Position numbers and translations under genes: made by a program. Below, in pieces: positions 19,615 through 27,867 of a DNA stretch of 60,194 bases. The DNA is taken from positions 1-60,194 of the forward strand of contig NZ_JABVXF010000027.1 in the NCBI RefSeq assembly GCF_013349995.1. The letters are read 5' to 3'. Source of the stretch: Pseudoalteromonas sp. 0303. Lineage in GTDB: Bacteria > Pseudomonadota > Gammaproteobacteria > Enterobacterales > Alteromonadaceae. The notes beneath the pieces are model-generated. The model saw only the letters and a program-made list of their open reading frames with translations, made no database searches and had not been told where the DNA came from. Position 1 is the stretch's first letter. Each line of letters starts with the position of its first letter.

Positions 19615-19793
19615 AGACCGCCAATTCGCTCGGCAAGTTCTTTATATTTTTTTACGTCTTCTGGATCAAACAAAGGCTCCCCTTTGTCATCTTGTGATTT
19701 CGAGATCAGTAAATGCTCGCGAGCAAGACGTTTTACGCGTTCGACTTTTACACCTAAAAACTCCGCGACTTGCTCTGTAGACATTAAACTCAT
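19611..19793 (-). CDS. Small helix-turn-helix DNA-binding protein
   Basis: 60 residues from the ATG at 19793, which has an AAGGGG site about 9 nt upstream. The core STEQVAEFLGVKVERVKRLARE is a MerR/excisionase-like winged helix motif. It lies just outside the left border of the integrated element, so it is probably a chromosomal regulator rather than the element's excisionase; the AlpA-like protein at 39.5 kb fills that role better. The target is unknown. Confidence 0.6.
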   Translation of the reverse strand: MSLMSTEQVAEFLGVKVERVKRLAREHLLISKSQDDKGEPLFDPEDVKKYKELAERIGGL

Positions 19794-20012
19794 GATCAAA
19801 TTCCCCTTACATGGCAATACAGCCACCTTGTTATTAATTTTATTAAGTATACGTTAATACCTTGGTTCTGCACGAAAGTGAAGTGTTTTAATGCAAATTG
19901 CTGAATTTATGTGCATATAAAGGCCTCGATGCTAGCATTTAGCACAAGATGCCATTATCATTGCCGGGTTGTCATGCTGATATCGCGAGTCAGTATTGAC
20001 GACGACAAATGT

Positions 20013-20050
20013 GCTCTCGTGGTGAAATGGATATCACGTGGCCCTCCGGA
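20013..20050 (+). pseudogene. 5' half of disrupted tRNA-Arg(CCG)
   Basis: The acceptor strand GCTCTCG (20013-20019), D arm GTGA...TCAC (20022-20037) and 5' anticodon stem plus loop CTCCGGA (20044-20050) are intact. After 20050 the sequence no longer pairs. The matching 3' half, ending CGAGAGC-G-CCA, is at 40866-40902. Joined, the halves give 75 nt with a complete cloverleaf and anticodon CCG, so this was a chromosomal tRNA-Arg gene cut in its anticodon loop by the element. Confidence 0.85.
20039..20050 (+). repeat. attL core
   Basis: TGGCCCTCCGGA, identical to 40854-40865 at the other end of the element. It covers the 5' anticodon stem and loop of the disrupted tRNA. This is the probable crossover region of the integrase. 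Confidence 0.8.
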
Positions 20051-20084
20051 AGGGGAGGCATCAAATGACGGGAGTTGTTGGATA

Positions 20085-20115
20085 GTGAACTTTAAGCATG
20101 CTTACAAGAGTTCAC
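20085..20115. repeat. nested palindromes inside the left end
   Basis: GTGAACT / AGTTCAC (20085-20091 with 20109-20115) encloses the perfect 10-bp palindrome AAGCATGCTT (20094-20103). It lies 35 bp inside attL, where integrase arm or excisionase sites are expected. Confidence 0.5.
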
Positions 20116-20118
20116 ATT

Positions 20119-20146
20119 ATGACATTAAGTTAGTTTTTACTAACAT
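20119..20146 (+). promoter_or_regulatory. candidate promoter for the element-borne tRNA
   Basis: ATGACA (20119-20124) and TAACAT (20141-20146) are separated by 16 bp, with a GC-rich stretch (GCGCC) just downstream of the predicted start, as is common in stringently controlled stable-RNA promoters. The tRNA begins about 15 nt after the predicted start. It lies inside the element, so the tRNA would carry its own promoter. The -10 box is a modest match. Confidence 0.4.
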
Positions 20147-20167
20147 TGTGAGCGCCTAATATATTGA

Positions 20168-20244
20168 CCACCCGTAGCTCAGCTGGATAGAGCACTGCCC
20201 TCCGGAGGCAGGGGTCAGAGGTTCGAATCCTCTCGGGTGGGCCA
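20168..20244 (+). tRNA. tRNA-Arg (anticodon CCG), complete, carried by the element
   Basis: 77 nt with CCA encoded. Acceptor stem CCACCCG / CGGGTGG (20168-20174 with 20234-20240), discriminator G, D loop with AGCTGGATAGAGC, anticodon stem CTGCC/GGCAG with loop CTCCGGA giving CCG, and T loop TTCGAAT. It reads CGG codons. It resembles the ordinary enterobacterial tRNA-Arg(CCG) layout and differs throughout from the split tRNA whose halves flank the element. Because it lies between attL and the integrase, it travels with the element and can replace the tRNA lost on integration. Confidence 0.93.
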
Positions 20245-20262
20245 TTCTCTCTTTTAGCCTTT

Positions 20263-20280
20263 GGGACAATTCTGGGACAC
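20263..20280 (+). repeat. left GGGACA repeat pair (integrase arm-type site?)
   Basis: GGGACAATTCTGGGACAC, two GGGACA units 11 bp apart. A near copy with two mismatches in the same orientation lies at 40733-40750 near the right end. The arrangement is typical of arm-type binding sites of tyrosine integrases. Confidence 0.6.
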
Positions 20281-20373
20281 CAAGATTTTTTTTGGGTCTT
20301 ATTTGTCATCACGAGGCGTATACCATGAATTTTTCAAAATATTTCTATTTACCATACTGGCAGCTCTGTAATT

Positions 20374-20401
20374 GGGGCAATTTTTTCAATTTTCTTGCCC
20401 C
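20374..20401. promoter_or_regulatory. GGGGCAA-N14-TTGCCCC operator upstream of int
   Basis: A perfect 7-bp inverted repeat with a 14-nt AT-rich spacer, ending 67 bp before the integrase start. The same motif with the same spacing lies at 39706-39733 beside the AlpA-like gene. It is a likely binding site for a shared regulator of integration and excision. Confidence 0.55.
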
Positions 20402-20468
20402 AGACTTATTTTTTAGCATTTGCGATGATGTTCACCGTTGGCATTGCAGTTAAAAAAGGAGTTTATTT

Positions 20469-21506
20469 ATGGCAACAATCACAAAGCGCGACAATGGTAA
20501 GTGGCAGGCGAAAATTCGCCGTAAGGGATACAAAACACAAACAAAGACATTTGCTACTAAGACAGATGCAAAACGCTGGGTTCGTGAAGTTGAAACCCAA
20601 ATGGATCAGTCAATCTTTAAATCAACTGACGTTGCAGAAGAGATGCTGGTATCTTCTGCTCTGGAACGCTACTGGGATGAGCACCTGATCAATGCTAAGT
20701 CTGCTGATAATATTCTCTCGATGATTAATCGTTTGAAAAAAGTATTTGCAGGTCTTAGCTTGATTGATGTGACTGTCCACACGATTCGAGATTACAAAGC
20801 CTATCGGCTTGAAAGCGTCAAAGGGGATACGGTTCGGAAAGAAATGAGTCTGATCCAACGGATGTTCACTTATGCAATGAATGAGTGGGATATTTATTTA
20901 CCCGCTGGCAATCCTGTAGCCCCTGTCTCGCTGCCACCTAAAGGGCGTGCCCGTGAAAGAAGACTGTACAAAGTTGAGAAGGAAGAAGAGCGCCTGTTAG
21001 TAGAGGCAAGAGCATATGGCGGCCCCTTGCATGATATTATTGTTATCGCACTGGAAACGGGAATGCGTAGAGGGGAAATGGTCAACTCACGGAGAAAAAC
21101 AGCTTTGGCAAAGTATGGGTATGCCTGTATGCGCTGGGAGCACTTCGACGAAGAAGGATCTACAATTTTCCTTGAAGATACTAAAAATAAAGAAAGTCGA
21201 ACAGTTCCTCTATCAGAGAAAGCGAAGCAGATCATTTTGGCTCAACCTAGAAAACCTTCAGGGCCAATTTTTGATATTCGTGGTGATTCAGTTGGTGCTG
21301 CCTTCAGAAAGATCGTAAAACGAGTTGGTATTGATGACCTTAGGTTTCATGACCTGCGCCATGAAGCGACCAGTCGCTTGTTTGAGAAAGGACTTCAAAT
21401 GATGGAAGTAGCAGCTATTACTGGCCATAAAGATCTTGCCAGTTTGAAGCGCTACACTCACTTATGTCCGAAAGATTTAGCTAAAAAGTTGGCAAAATCA
21501 GCATAG
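20469..21506 (+). CDS. int: Tyrosine recombinase integrase
   Basis: 345 residues. An N-terminal AP2-like arm-binding domain (MATITKRDNGKWQAKIRRKG) is followed by a core-binding domain at about residues 60-165 and a catalytic domain with Arg (ETGMRRGEM, near 200), the beta-hairpin Lys (DTKNKESRTVPL), HxxR (HDLRHEA), the GHKD His and the nucleophile Tyr in KRYTH. All catalytic residues are present. It integrates and excises the element at the tRNA-Arg anticodon loop. Compared with the usual text RRGE-L-x-L-RWE, there is an extra stretch of about 14 residues (around 205-219, NSRRKTALAKYGYAC) right after the first catalytic Arg. It has an AAGGAG ribosome site and lies next to attL and the tRNA. 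Confidence 0.95.
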   Translation: MATITKRDNGKWQAKIRRKGYKTQTKTFATKTDAKRWVREVETQMDQSIFKSTDVAEEMLVSSALERYWDEHLINAKSADNILSMINRLKKVFAGLSLIDVTVHTIRDYKAYRLESVKGDTVRKEMSLIQRMFTYAMNEWDIYLPAGNPVAPVSLPPKGRARERRLYKVEKEEERLLVEARAYGGPLHDIIVIALETGMRRGEMVNSRRKTALAKYGYACMRWEHFDEEGSTIFLEDTKNKESRTVPLSEKAKQIILAQPRKPSGPIFDIRGDSVGAAFRKIVKRVGIDDLRFHDLRHEATSRLFEKGLQMMEVAAITGHKDLASLKRYTHLCPKDLAKKLAKSA

Positions 21507-21680
21507 GAAAACGTAAGTTGAATTGGCTCCTGATGGGGCTGATTCTAACTTGTTCACTATACTATACAAGCTATTTGAAAGTATTAAGTAATTAATGGCC
21601 AGTTTACAAGATAGCTTAAATTGTACTCTGTTTAACTCATTGCGGCTGTCTAGAATTTCTGAGGCTGTATTTAATCCAAT

Positions 21681-22682
21681 CTAATCAGAAATTTTTTCGA
21701 TACTAAAATTGAACTCGCTAAGTTTATCAATGAGACTAGTAATGCTTTTCAAGCTCCATTGGTTACTTATGACTATCTCTTCACCTGAAGCTAACGTAAT
21801 GATTTGATCATCATTTGAATGAAAACGTTTTAGTCTATTATCTGGTACTTCATCCAAATTTTTTGCAATTCCTCGATGAACCGCCTTTGGGAAAACATCC
21901 AGTAAACTTTCTAAACTACTTGGCTCATGCTTTTCAATCCAGTCTGTCATGACAGCTAAAGCGAGCTTTCTCTTGTTGTACGTTTCACCTTGATAGAGGT
22001 ATGTTGAATAGTCACGGTTAGAAGCATTAGTCGCTGTCGCTAGTACTTCATTTGTCTTCTCTCTGAATCTGACTAAATACTCTTCGGCTTCTGGGATGGG
22101 AATTATTTGCTCAGCATTAATCAATACTTCATTGCCATGTTTGTATGGGGTTAACCTTACACAACTAATATCAATTTGCTTGCTACGTAGCCATAATACC
22201 GATGTCGTTAACTCTTTAGAAAAATCAGCAGAAGCTAGTATAACCCTGACATCACGACCAAATTCATCTAAATCGTCTTCACTCAGATCTACAAAATTCA
22301 ACAAAATTGATTTTGCATCTCGGCCATGTTGTTGACTGTCCAAGTAGTTTTGAAAATGCTCCGCAGCCTTATTAAAAGTTAGTGTCGATACCATCGATGC
22401 GTAGCGAAGTGCTTGCAGCTCCATATGAGCGCCAGTTTCATCACGTTTTAGTTCAATTACTACAATATTGGCGTTTTTATCTATTGCTAGTAAATCAATT
22501 CGCCTACGACTTTCTTCCCAGAAAGAAAACTCTTCAGATATTACGATGCAATCAGGAGCAATAACCGATATGTTTTTCTTTAATGCCTCCTGTATATCTT
22601 CTCTTTCACGCAAGTTTTCGGCTGCAAAAGATGTTCTTTGTAACGTAGATAAATCACCATTTTCAATTTTAAATAACGCCAT
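21681..22682 (-). CDS. NucS/DUF91-like PD-(D/E)xK nuclease
   Basis: 333 residues. The nuclease core is visible as D63 in RRRIDLLAID, E77-L-K79 in VVIELKRD and Q90 in LQALRYASM, the order seen in NucS/DUF91-type enzymes. The C-terminal third (around 230-320) looks like a winged-helix or specificity region. It follows the Lamassu ATPase gene by 28 bp on the same strand, so it is probably cotranscribed with that operon. It may be an accessory nuclease of the system or an independent defence protein. Proteins of this kind are common in defence islands, but the substrate is not known. Confidence 0.72.
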   Translation of the reverse strand: MALFKIENGDLSTLQRTSFAAENLREREDIQEALKKNISVIAPDCIVISEEFSFWEESRRRIDLLAIDKNANIVVIELKRDETGAHMELQALRYASMVSTLTFNKAAEHFQNYLDSQQHGRDAKSILLNFVDLSEDDLDEFGRDVRVILASADFSKELTTSVLWLRSKQIDISCVRLTPYKHGNEVLINAEQIIPIPEAEEYLVRFREKTNEVLATATNASNRDYSTYLYQGETYNKRKLALAVMTDWIEKHEPSSLESLLDVFPKAVHRGIAKNLDEVPDNRLKRFHSNDDQIITLASGEEIVISNQWSLKSITSLIDKLSEFNFSIEKISD

Positions 22683-22710
22683 ACATATTGCTCTTCATTC
22701 TTAATAATTT

Positions 22711-24486
22711 TTAAATGATTCGATCATTAGAATTCATTTTTAAAAACATCAATTGTTTCTCGCCTTGGTATTTCGGGTTCCACTCAATGTCTTGATTATC
22801 ACCTTCATAATGGTACTCAGTAGTTGAGAAAACGACTTGAACAGAATGCTGAGCGCACAATCCTTTAAGTGCTTTGATGTATTGGTTTAGATCATCATTG
22901 TGAATTTCGTGTTGCTTAGGAGTATCTAGAATTAAGAATTTAAAACAGAACGAGTTATGCTGTGCCATTAACTCAATTAAAGCTGCGTGGTACGCTAATA
23001 CAGCTCTAGTTCGAGTACTCCCTTTAAGTTGAGATATAGTCTCTGTTCCTAGATACGGAGTAAAATCGTCTTTAAACGTAATGTTACGGCTAATGTTGTT
23101 TGTGTTTAGCACTTCTAGCCAGTTTAAGAAGAACTCTCGAAGATCAGCCTTTAGCTTTACCAACCCTGGAATAGAGTTCTTATCCGTACCAAAAGACTGA
23201 TATTTTTCTAGAGCTTTATTGCGCTCAGCGATAGTTTGAAAATGCTTATTTTCCAGTAACTCAACTTTTTCGATATCACTCTTTTGGCTTTGCAGTTCAA
23301 ATATTTGATTCTTTAGTTCGGATATAGCATCTACCAGAGCTGATACCTCACTTTTTTCCAAAGATTGATTTCTCTCATCGATAATCGTTTGGATTAGTCC
23401 CTCCAAACTTTCACGTTGCTGCATGATTTGCTCGATTTTAATCTTATCGATATCCGCATTTCTTTCTAGGTCTTTAATTTGATCTTTTAAATACAGTAAA
23501 TTTTTACTGTATGCATCTGAGCTTGAAGAAAACAGTTGGCAATTACTAGAGCCACAAATCTCATTAAATGATAGAAATACTCGTCTAGCTTCTTCATTTA
23601 AGTTAAGTGTTTCAATTTCCGTGTTAATTTCATGTACTATCTGTGCAATCCCGCTTGTTCTCTTATTAATTTCAGCGATTTCAAGCGTTAATTCTCTTAT
23701 CGAAGCTTTATGCTTTGAAATTAAACGATCTAGAACATTTATCGAGTCATCATGATTTGCGCCAGAACTCTTAAGTTGCTCTATTTCACTTTCCAACGTA
23801 CCTATTTCTTCTTCTAACTCTTCTGAGCTTTTAGTTACTAATGCAGCTTCCTGCTTAGCAATTTCAGCTTGACGTGAATGAAGCTCTACTTGCTTATCTA
23901 AATAATCTAAGCGTTCTTTTGCCTTAAACTTTTCTTTCTTTTGGTCGAATGAATGTTTCACAGGCAAATCAAAAATCATTCTCATCATTTCTGAGAACTG
24001 GTCTTTAATAAAGTTACTTGGTGGACTATAAAACTTGTTATAACCGTCATCTTGATCTAAGTAGTAGATTGGCAGCATTGACGCTAAATAGGGACTAGTA
24101 CTTTTATTATTGTTGGTGACAAGGCTATCTACTGTCAGACCCAGCTTTTCAAACAGATATGACGAATATTCCTTTTCATCAAAAAACCTCTGCTTCTCGC
24201 CATTAGGTTCTGTAACCTGTATATCTACACCTTTGCTGTACACCCTCTTTAATTGTAAGTTTCCGATAGGCGATGATACTTCTAAGATAGCGTGATTACA
24301 TCTTTCGTAAATATCATTTCTAAATACGCTCGGGTAGCCTAAGCAAAAAGCAATCGACTGTACAATCGGAGTTTTACCGCAACCGTTCTTACCGAATAGT
24401 TGTGTAATATTGTCGCCAAACTTAAGTAAATCTGATTGCCAGCCAGAAAGACCATTTGGAAAAATTTGTATACTGATTAACTTCAT
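22711..24486 (-). CDS. lmuB: Lamassu SMC-like ATPase LmuB (DUF3732-type)
   Basis: 591 residues. Walker A GKNGCGKT at 32-39, a long coiled coil from about 165 to 430 broken by a hook-like segment with two cysteines (ICGSSNCQLF), an ABC signature-like LKGSTRTRAVLAYHAAL, and Walker B FLILDTPKQ at 517-525. This matches the Rad50/SMC-like ATPase of Lamassu and related ABC-three-component systems, which senses foreign or aberrant DNA ends and releases the nuclease subunit. It overlaps lmuC by 4 bp. The conserved HE after the Walker B (TPKQHE) is typical of this subfamily. Confidence 0.85.
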   Translation of the reverse strand: MKLISIQIFPNGLSGWQSDLLKFGDNITQLFGKNGCGKTPIVQSIAFCLGYPSVFRNDIYERCNHAILEVSSPIGNLQLKRVYSKGVDIQVTEPNGEKQRFFDEKEYSSYLFEKLGLTVDSLVTNNNKSTSPYLASMLPIYYLDQDDGYNKFYSPPSNFIKDQFSEMMRMIFDLPVKHSFDQKKEKFKAKERLDYLDKQVELHSRQAEIAKQEAALVTKSSEELEEEIGTLESEIEQLKSSGANHDDSINVLDRLISKHKASIRELTLEIAEINKRTSGIAQIVHEINTEIETLNLNEEARRVFLSFNEICGSSNCQLFSSSSDAYSKNLLYLKDQIKDLERNADIDKIKIEQIMQQRESLEGLIQTIIDERNQSLEKSEVSALVDAISELKNQIFELQSQKSDIEKVELLENKHFQTIAERNKALEKYQSFGTDKNSIPGLVKLKADLREFFLNWLEVLNTNNISRNITFKDDFTPYLGTETISQLKGSTRTRAVLAYHAALIELMAQHNSFCFKFLILDTPKQHEIHNDDLNQYIKALKGLCAQHSVQVVFSTTEYHYEGDNQDIEWNPKYQGEKQLMFLKMNSNDRII

Positions 24487-24962
24487 TCCAGCTCCATGTC
24501 TAGTTGCTTAGAAACACATAAGTTTCTGTATGCCTTTGCTATCTCAGCTAGGTTATATGTAAGGATATCTTCTTGGTTTAAGGCTTTATCAATCACCTTC
24601 TTACCTAAAGGTGTGATTTTAATTCGTCCTTTATTATTCGGGATTTCTATCAAGTTTGAATATTCCAAAAAGCTAACTGCCTTCACAGTTCTAACTCGTA
24701 AATTTGCTGACCAACCAACGTGTTGAGCCGAGCCTTTAAAGCCGGGCATGCTTGTTTCTAAACTTTCACCAACAAGTTGGCCGATTTCTGATACTTTGGG
24801 TTTTCGTTTATCTTTCGCCATAAGTAGCACTATCAAACTAATCAGTGGTAGCTGGAATAGTGCTTCGTTGTTTAACAAATTTGGCTTGTTATAACTGGAG
24901 CTATCGACGTGAATTTCGGTACCGGATTGTGCAATATTTTCAAAAAATGTATCGAAATTCAT
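24483..24962 (-). CDS. lmuC: Lamassu middle component LmuC-like
   Basis: 159 residues, mostly helical, with a winged-helix-like region around 60-130 (FKGSAQHVGWSANLRVRTVKAVSFLEYSNLIEI, ending ITPLGKKVID; written here in two parts of a longer segment). It sits between the nuclease and the ATPase genes with 4-bp overlaps on both sides, the usual place of the small middle component of three-component Lamassu systems. Sequence similarity for this subunit is weak across the family, so the call depends largely on gene order. Confidence 0.7.
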   Translation of the reverse strand: MNFDTFFENIAQSGTEIHVDSSSYNKPNLLNNEALFQLPLISLIVLLMAKDKRKPKVSEIGQLVGESLETSMPGFKGSAQHVGWSANLRVRTVKAVSFLEYSNLIEIPNNKGRIKITPLGKKVIDKALNQEDILTYNLAEIAKAYRNLCVSKQLDMELE

Positions 24963-26131
24963 GATTTCCCCTTAACTAATTCCGCAAATATGCCTCCGAG
25001 AATGAGCTCAGGATTTAGGTCATACATTAAGCCCTCAGACTCAAGCTTACTGACTAAGTCTTTTATTGGAGATCTCAAGCTGGCTAAATGAAGTGAGCCA
25101 TCACTACGAATGGAGTTATTTAAAAGTTCTCTCACCATGCTATTTATGGACTGTAAATCGAATTCTAAAAGCACATGGCGATTTTTTCTGTGCCATAGAT
25201 CCCAACTAGTTTTACATCTTGATATATACTCAATTTCCTCAATACTAGCCCCAGCCGAGGACAGCGTGCGTTGAATAATTGATGCGCTTTTTATAGCTTT
25301 ACTGTCTCCGCCTTCTAGCAAGTTATCGTATGCATCCTTTGATATACTTAGTATCGATAGTAAGTCTTCAATAGCTATTCCTGCATATTGCTCAATACTT
25401 TCTTGAGTTAGTTCAGCTATTACTCCACTTGATTTATTTTCTACCAATTCAAGCAGTTTCATCAGTATTTCACGAGTCTCAGTGTGGCCTAAATCTACTT
25501 CGCTAAACTTGTATATCGCATTCTTTGCAATAGGTTCGAAATTATCATCGCCGCTTTTTAAATGCTGTACATCAGTTTCAAACTGAAGCTTTGATAACCT
25601 TAATTTGATTTCATCTTCGGATAGTTCACTAGAGATTTCTTCTGGGAAACATTTGTTGAATCGATCAATCAATACTTCTGTGAATTTATTTTGAAAATTA
25701 CCTTTTTCAATGTCTTCTATTACCTTTTCAACATCATCGCTATTGTTGATGTTGGTCTGAAAGACAACTGAATTGCAGTAGTTATCAAAAACTACTGTGT
25801 GCAAAAGTAGCTTACCAATGAAGCTATCTTTTATTTTCTCAGTACACTGCTTATTCTGGTCTTTGGTTCGAGCTTTAAGGCCAAATAATTCATTCAAAGT
25901 CCAATTGTGGTTTTGCTTGCCATTTGTTTTAACTTGGTAAAACACATAGCTATATCCATCATCATCTTTCTTGCGAATAACAAAATCATCGTGCAGGTCA
26001 CAGTAAACTCTATCGATACCATCGTTTTCTAGAATAGATAAAGACGCCATTGCAGCTGATCTAACCTGCGCACGGTATGCGCTAAATGAATGTCGTCCGC
26101 TTTGTTCCCTTGGTTTCTTTTTTTCTAACAT
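24959..26131 (-). CDS. lmuA: Lamassu effector LmuA, DUF4297/Cap4-like dsDNA nuclease
   Basis: 390 residues. The N terminus carries the DUF4297 layout: REQSGRHSFSAYRAQ, then D45-LHDD and the Q66-V-K68 motif of a PD-(D/E)xK nuclease, followed by a helical region to about 230 and a C-terminal interaction region. Nucleases of this type are the effectors of Lamassu (including DdmABC on Vibrio islands) and also occur as Cap4 in CBASS. No nucleotide cyclase gene is nearby, and an SMC-like ATPase follows, so Lamassu is the right assignment. It is the first gene of a four-gene operon. Activation is expected to cause DNA cleavage and abortive infection or plasmid loss. Confidence 0.85.
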   Translation of the reverse strand: MLEKKKPREQSGRHSFSAYRAQVRSAAMASLSILENDGIDRVYCDLHDDFVIRKKDDDGYSYVFYQVKTNGKQNHNWTLNELFGLKARTKDQNKQCTEKIKDSFIGKLLLHTVVFDNYCNSVVFQTNINNSDDVEKVIEDIEKGNFQNKFTEVLIDRFNKCFPEEISSELSEDEIKLRLSKLQFETDVQHLKSGDDNFEPIAKNAIYKFSEVDLGHTETREILMKLLELVENKSSGVIAELTQESIEQYAGIAIEDLLSILSISKDAYDNLLEGGDSKAIKSASIIQRTLSSAGASIEEIEYISRCKTSWDLWHRKNRHVLLEFDLQSINSMVRELLNNSIRSDGSLHLASLRSPIKDLVSKLESEGLMYDLNPELILGGIFAELVKGKS

Positions 26132-26442
26132 CCTGTAACCCTGTTTGAATAGCGTGGTTAGTTATTTTTTCCGTGTATATTTATACACTTTTAAAGGTTT
26201 CTTTACTACAAACATGGTTTTAGCTTCTTTAAAGGTGAAACTGCACTCTGTAAATATACCAGAAAACTGAGTTAGTTAAGTTTGAAATTCCATTACATTT
26301 AAACCAATGCTACATAGGTAGATTATAAACCCACTAAAGCCTATATCTCACCTTACTCTTAAAGACTTAAAATATTTTTCATTGCTCACCCGTCCGTTTG
26401 TCTGAATTACGATATATTCAAGAAAGAACAACGGAGGTTCAT
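26132..26442. promoter_or_regulatory. 311-bp intergenic region between lmuA and the mobilisation genes
   Basis: The divergent promoter region has no gene. It contains the 16-bp palindrome GTGTATA-TT-TATACAC (26174-26189) 43 bp upstream of lmuA and a TAAAGGT sequence repeated nearby. Either could be an operator, or part of an origin of transfer because the relaxase gene lies downstream. I did not recognise a known oriT. Confidence 0.45.
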
Positions 26443-26865
26443 ATGGAACAGTTTATTACCCCAATGATAGTAAAGACGAATAGCCAAGAGGACTATCACT
26501 CAGTCAGGCCTTTATTCAGAAATAAGTACATCAATGCATCGTTTTCTTTTATTTCACAAAACGACGGGCTTAGCACCGTCGAAAAAAAAGCAGTGTTAAA
26601 AGAAATCTGGCAATTGCTACAGTATTTAACAGCTCCTGAGGATCATACCTGGGTAGAAAAAACGAGGGTTTGGCAAAATGCTTCTTACAGGGAGTTCCTG
26701 TTAAATGCCTATTACGTCAAACGCCCAGAGTCAAAGGAGCAGGTTGAACTGCATATTGAGAAACGCCTGAGTCGTCTCAAGGCTAGTTATTGTCGAGCTT
26801 GTAGTGAACCTTTGCCTGCGGCCATAGATGATCTTCCACCTCTTGAACCTTTGGCGGATCTTTAA
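26443..26865 (+). CDS. Small mobilisation-associated protein (unknown family)
   Basis: 140 residues from the ATG at 26443, which has a perfect GGAGG site. The earlier TTG at 26398 lacks a ribosome site. The protein is hydrophilic and helical, with one CRAC pair near the C terminus and a proline-rich tail. I do not recognise the family. Its stop codon directly abuts the start of the relaxase gene, which suggests an auxiliary factor for the relaxase, as found in several mobilisation modules. Function is inferred from position only. Confidence 0.6.
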   Translation: MEQFITPMIVKTNSQEDYHSVRPLFRNKYINASFSFISQNDGLSTVEKKAVLKEIWQLLQYLTAPEDHTWVEKTRVWQNASYREFLLNAYYVKRPESKEQVELHIEKRLSRLKASYCRACSEPLPAAIDDLPPLEPLADL

Positions 26866-27867
26866 ATGAAAGGTTCACCAAAGGTAAGTGTTCGCTGTCG
26901 TTACTATAAATCCAAAGCTGCTAAGGCTGTACTTGATCATGCCGATGCAAATCGTAGCGGGTTTACCAATTCCGATAATGTTCATTGGGAGCGTTCAGTA
27001 GACAATATTGGTTACTATTTTCATTGTGCTAACTCATGTACAGAAGCACTTGATCTGATGTGTCAAAGGCACAAGGAAGTGACCGGTAAGAAAATCCGTG
27101 TGGACAATAACATTCTATTTGAACATGTATTGTGTTTGAGCGAAAAGCACTACTCCCAACTGGAAGAACTAAACGGTGCGGATAAGGTAAAGCAAGCGAC
27201 GATGAATCGCTTAAAGCGATACGCTAAGGCCGTTAAAGCAGAATTCGGATTTGAGCCTTTGGGTATCGATTTTCATCTTGATGAAGGGCGATATGAAGCT
27301 CTGGAGGGTAATCGGTTTGTACGGAACGTGCATGCGCATATTCAGTTCATTAACTACGATTATTCGAAGAAAATTGCACCGCTCCGCTATTTGATGGCTA
27401 AAGGGCTAAATAAAAGCGGTAAAACTAACTCACTCAACCCGCATTTTGAGAAAATGCAGGATCTTGCTTTTGAAACATTTAAAGACTGCGGGTTTCAAAG
27501 AGGGGAGTCAAAAAGCATTACCAACAAACAGCATCTCAGCAAAGAACAGTTTGTAAAACAGAAAATTCAGCAACTCAAAGAGCAAGCTATTGAATTAAGT
27601 CACGCTAATAACGAGTTGCTGGATGATATTAATGTTAAACAGCAAGCGCTTAAACAGGCGACTCAGGATATTGCGGTGCTGGAATCTCAATTAGACAGTC
27701 TTCGCTATCAGGTTGCGAATATTCATTCCCTGAAAGCCGATATGGTTAAAGTCTTAGCGGAAGGTACGGAGAAAAAGCTTAAAGAATTTATTGAGAAAAA
27801 ACTGGCTCCAGCCATGGGGGAAACATCTGGAACCAGTTTGCATCGAGAGGCGGTGCGTACTATTTAA
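26866..27867 (+). CDS. MobV/Pre-like HUH relaxase
   Basis: 333 residues. The N-terminal domain (1-220) has the metal-binding histidine pattern of HUH nucleases: FHLDE (H137) and NVHAHIQF (H156, H158), closely resembling the hLDE-x(n)-PHxH arrangement of MobV relaxases. Residues 225-310 are a coiled coil. Relaxases nick the origin of transfer and pilot the strand into a recipient. With no secretion genes on the element, this would make it mobilisable rather than self-transmissible. It overlaps the convergent subtilisin gene tail-to-tail by a few bases. Confidence 0.75.
   Translation: MKGSPKVSVRCRYYKSKAAKAVLDHADANRSGFTNSDNVHWERSVDNIGYYFHCANSCTEALDLMCQRHKEVTGKKIRVDNNILFEHVLCLSEKHYSQLEELNGADKVKQATMNRLKRYAKAVKAEFGFEPLGIDFHLDEGRYEALEGNRFVRNVHAHIQFINYDYSKKIAPLRYLMAKGLNKSGKTNSLNPHFEKMQDLAFETFKDCGFQRGESKSITNKQHLSKEQFVKQKIQQLKEQAIELSHANNELLDDINVKQQALKQATQDIAVLESQLDSLRYQVANIHSLKADMVKVLAEGTEKKLKEFIEKKLAPAMGETSGTSLHREAVRTI

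Noticed and set aside
20011..20060. Left border repeat as part of the intact tRNA at 20168
   Set aside because: The anticodon-loop match is shared, but the acceptor strand here pairs with the remnant at 40892-40898 and not with the intact tRNA.
24959..26131. DUF4297 nuclease as Cap4 of a CBASS system
   Set aside because: No CD-NTase or other CBASS gene is nearby; the overlapping SMC-like ATPase and middle gene make Lamassu the better fit.
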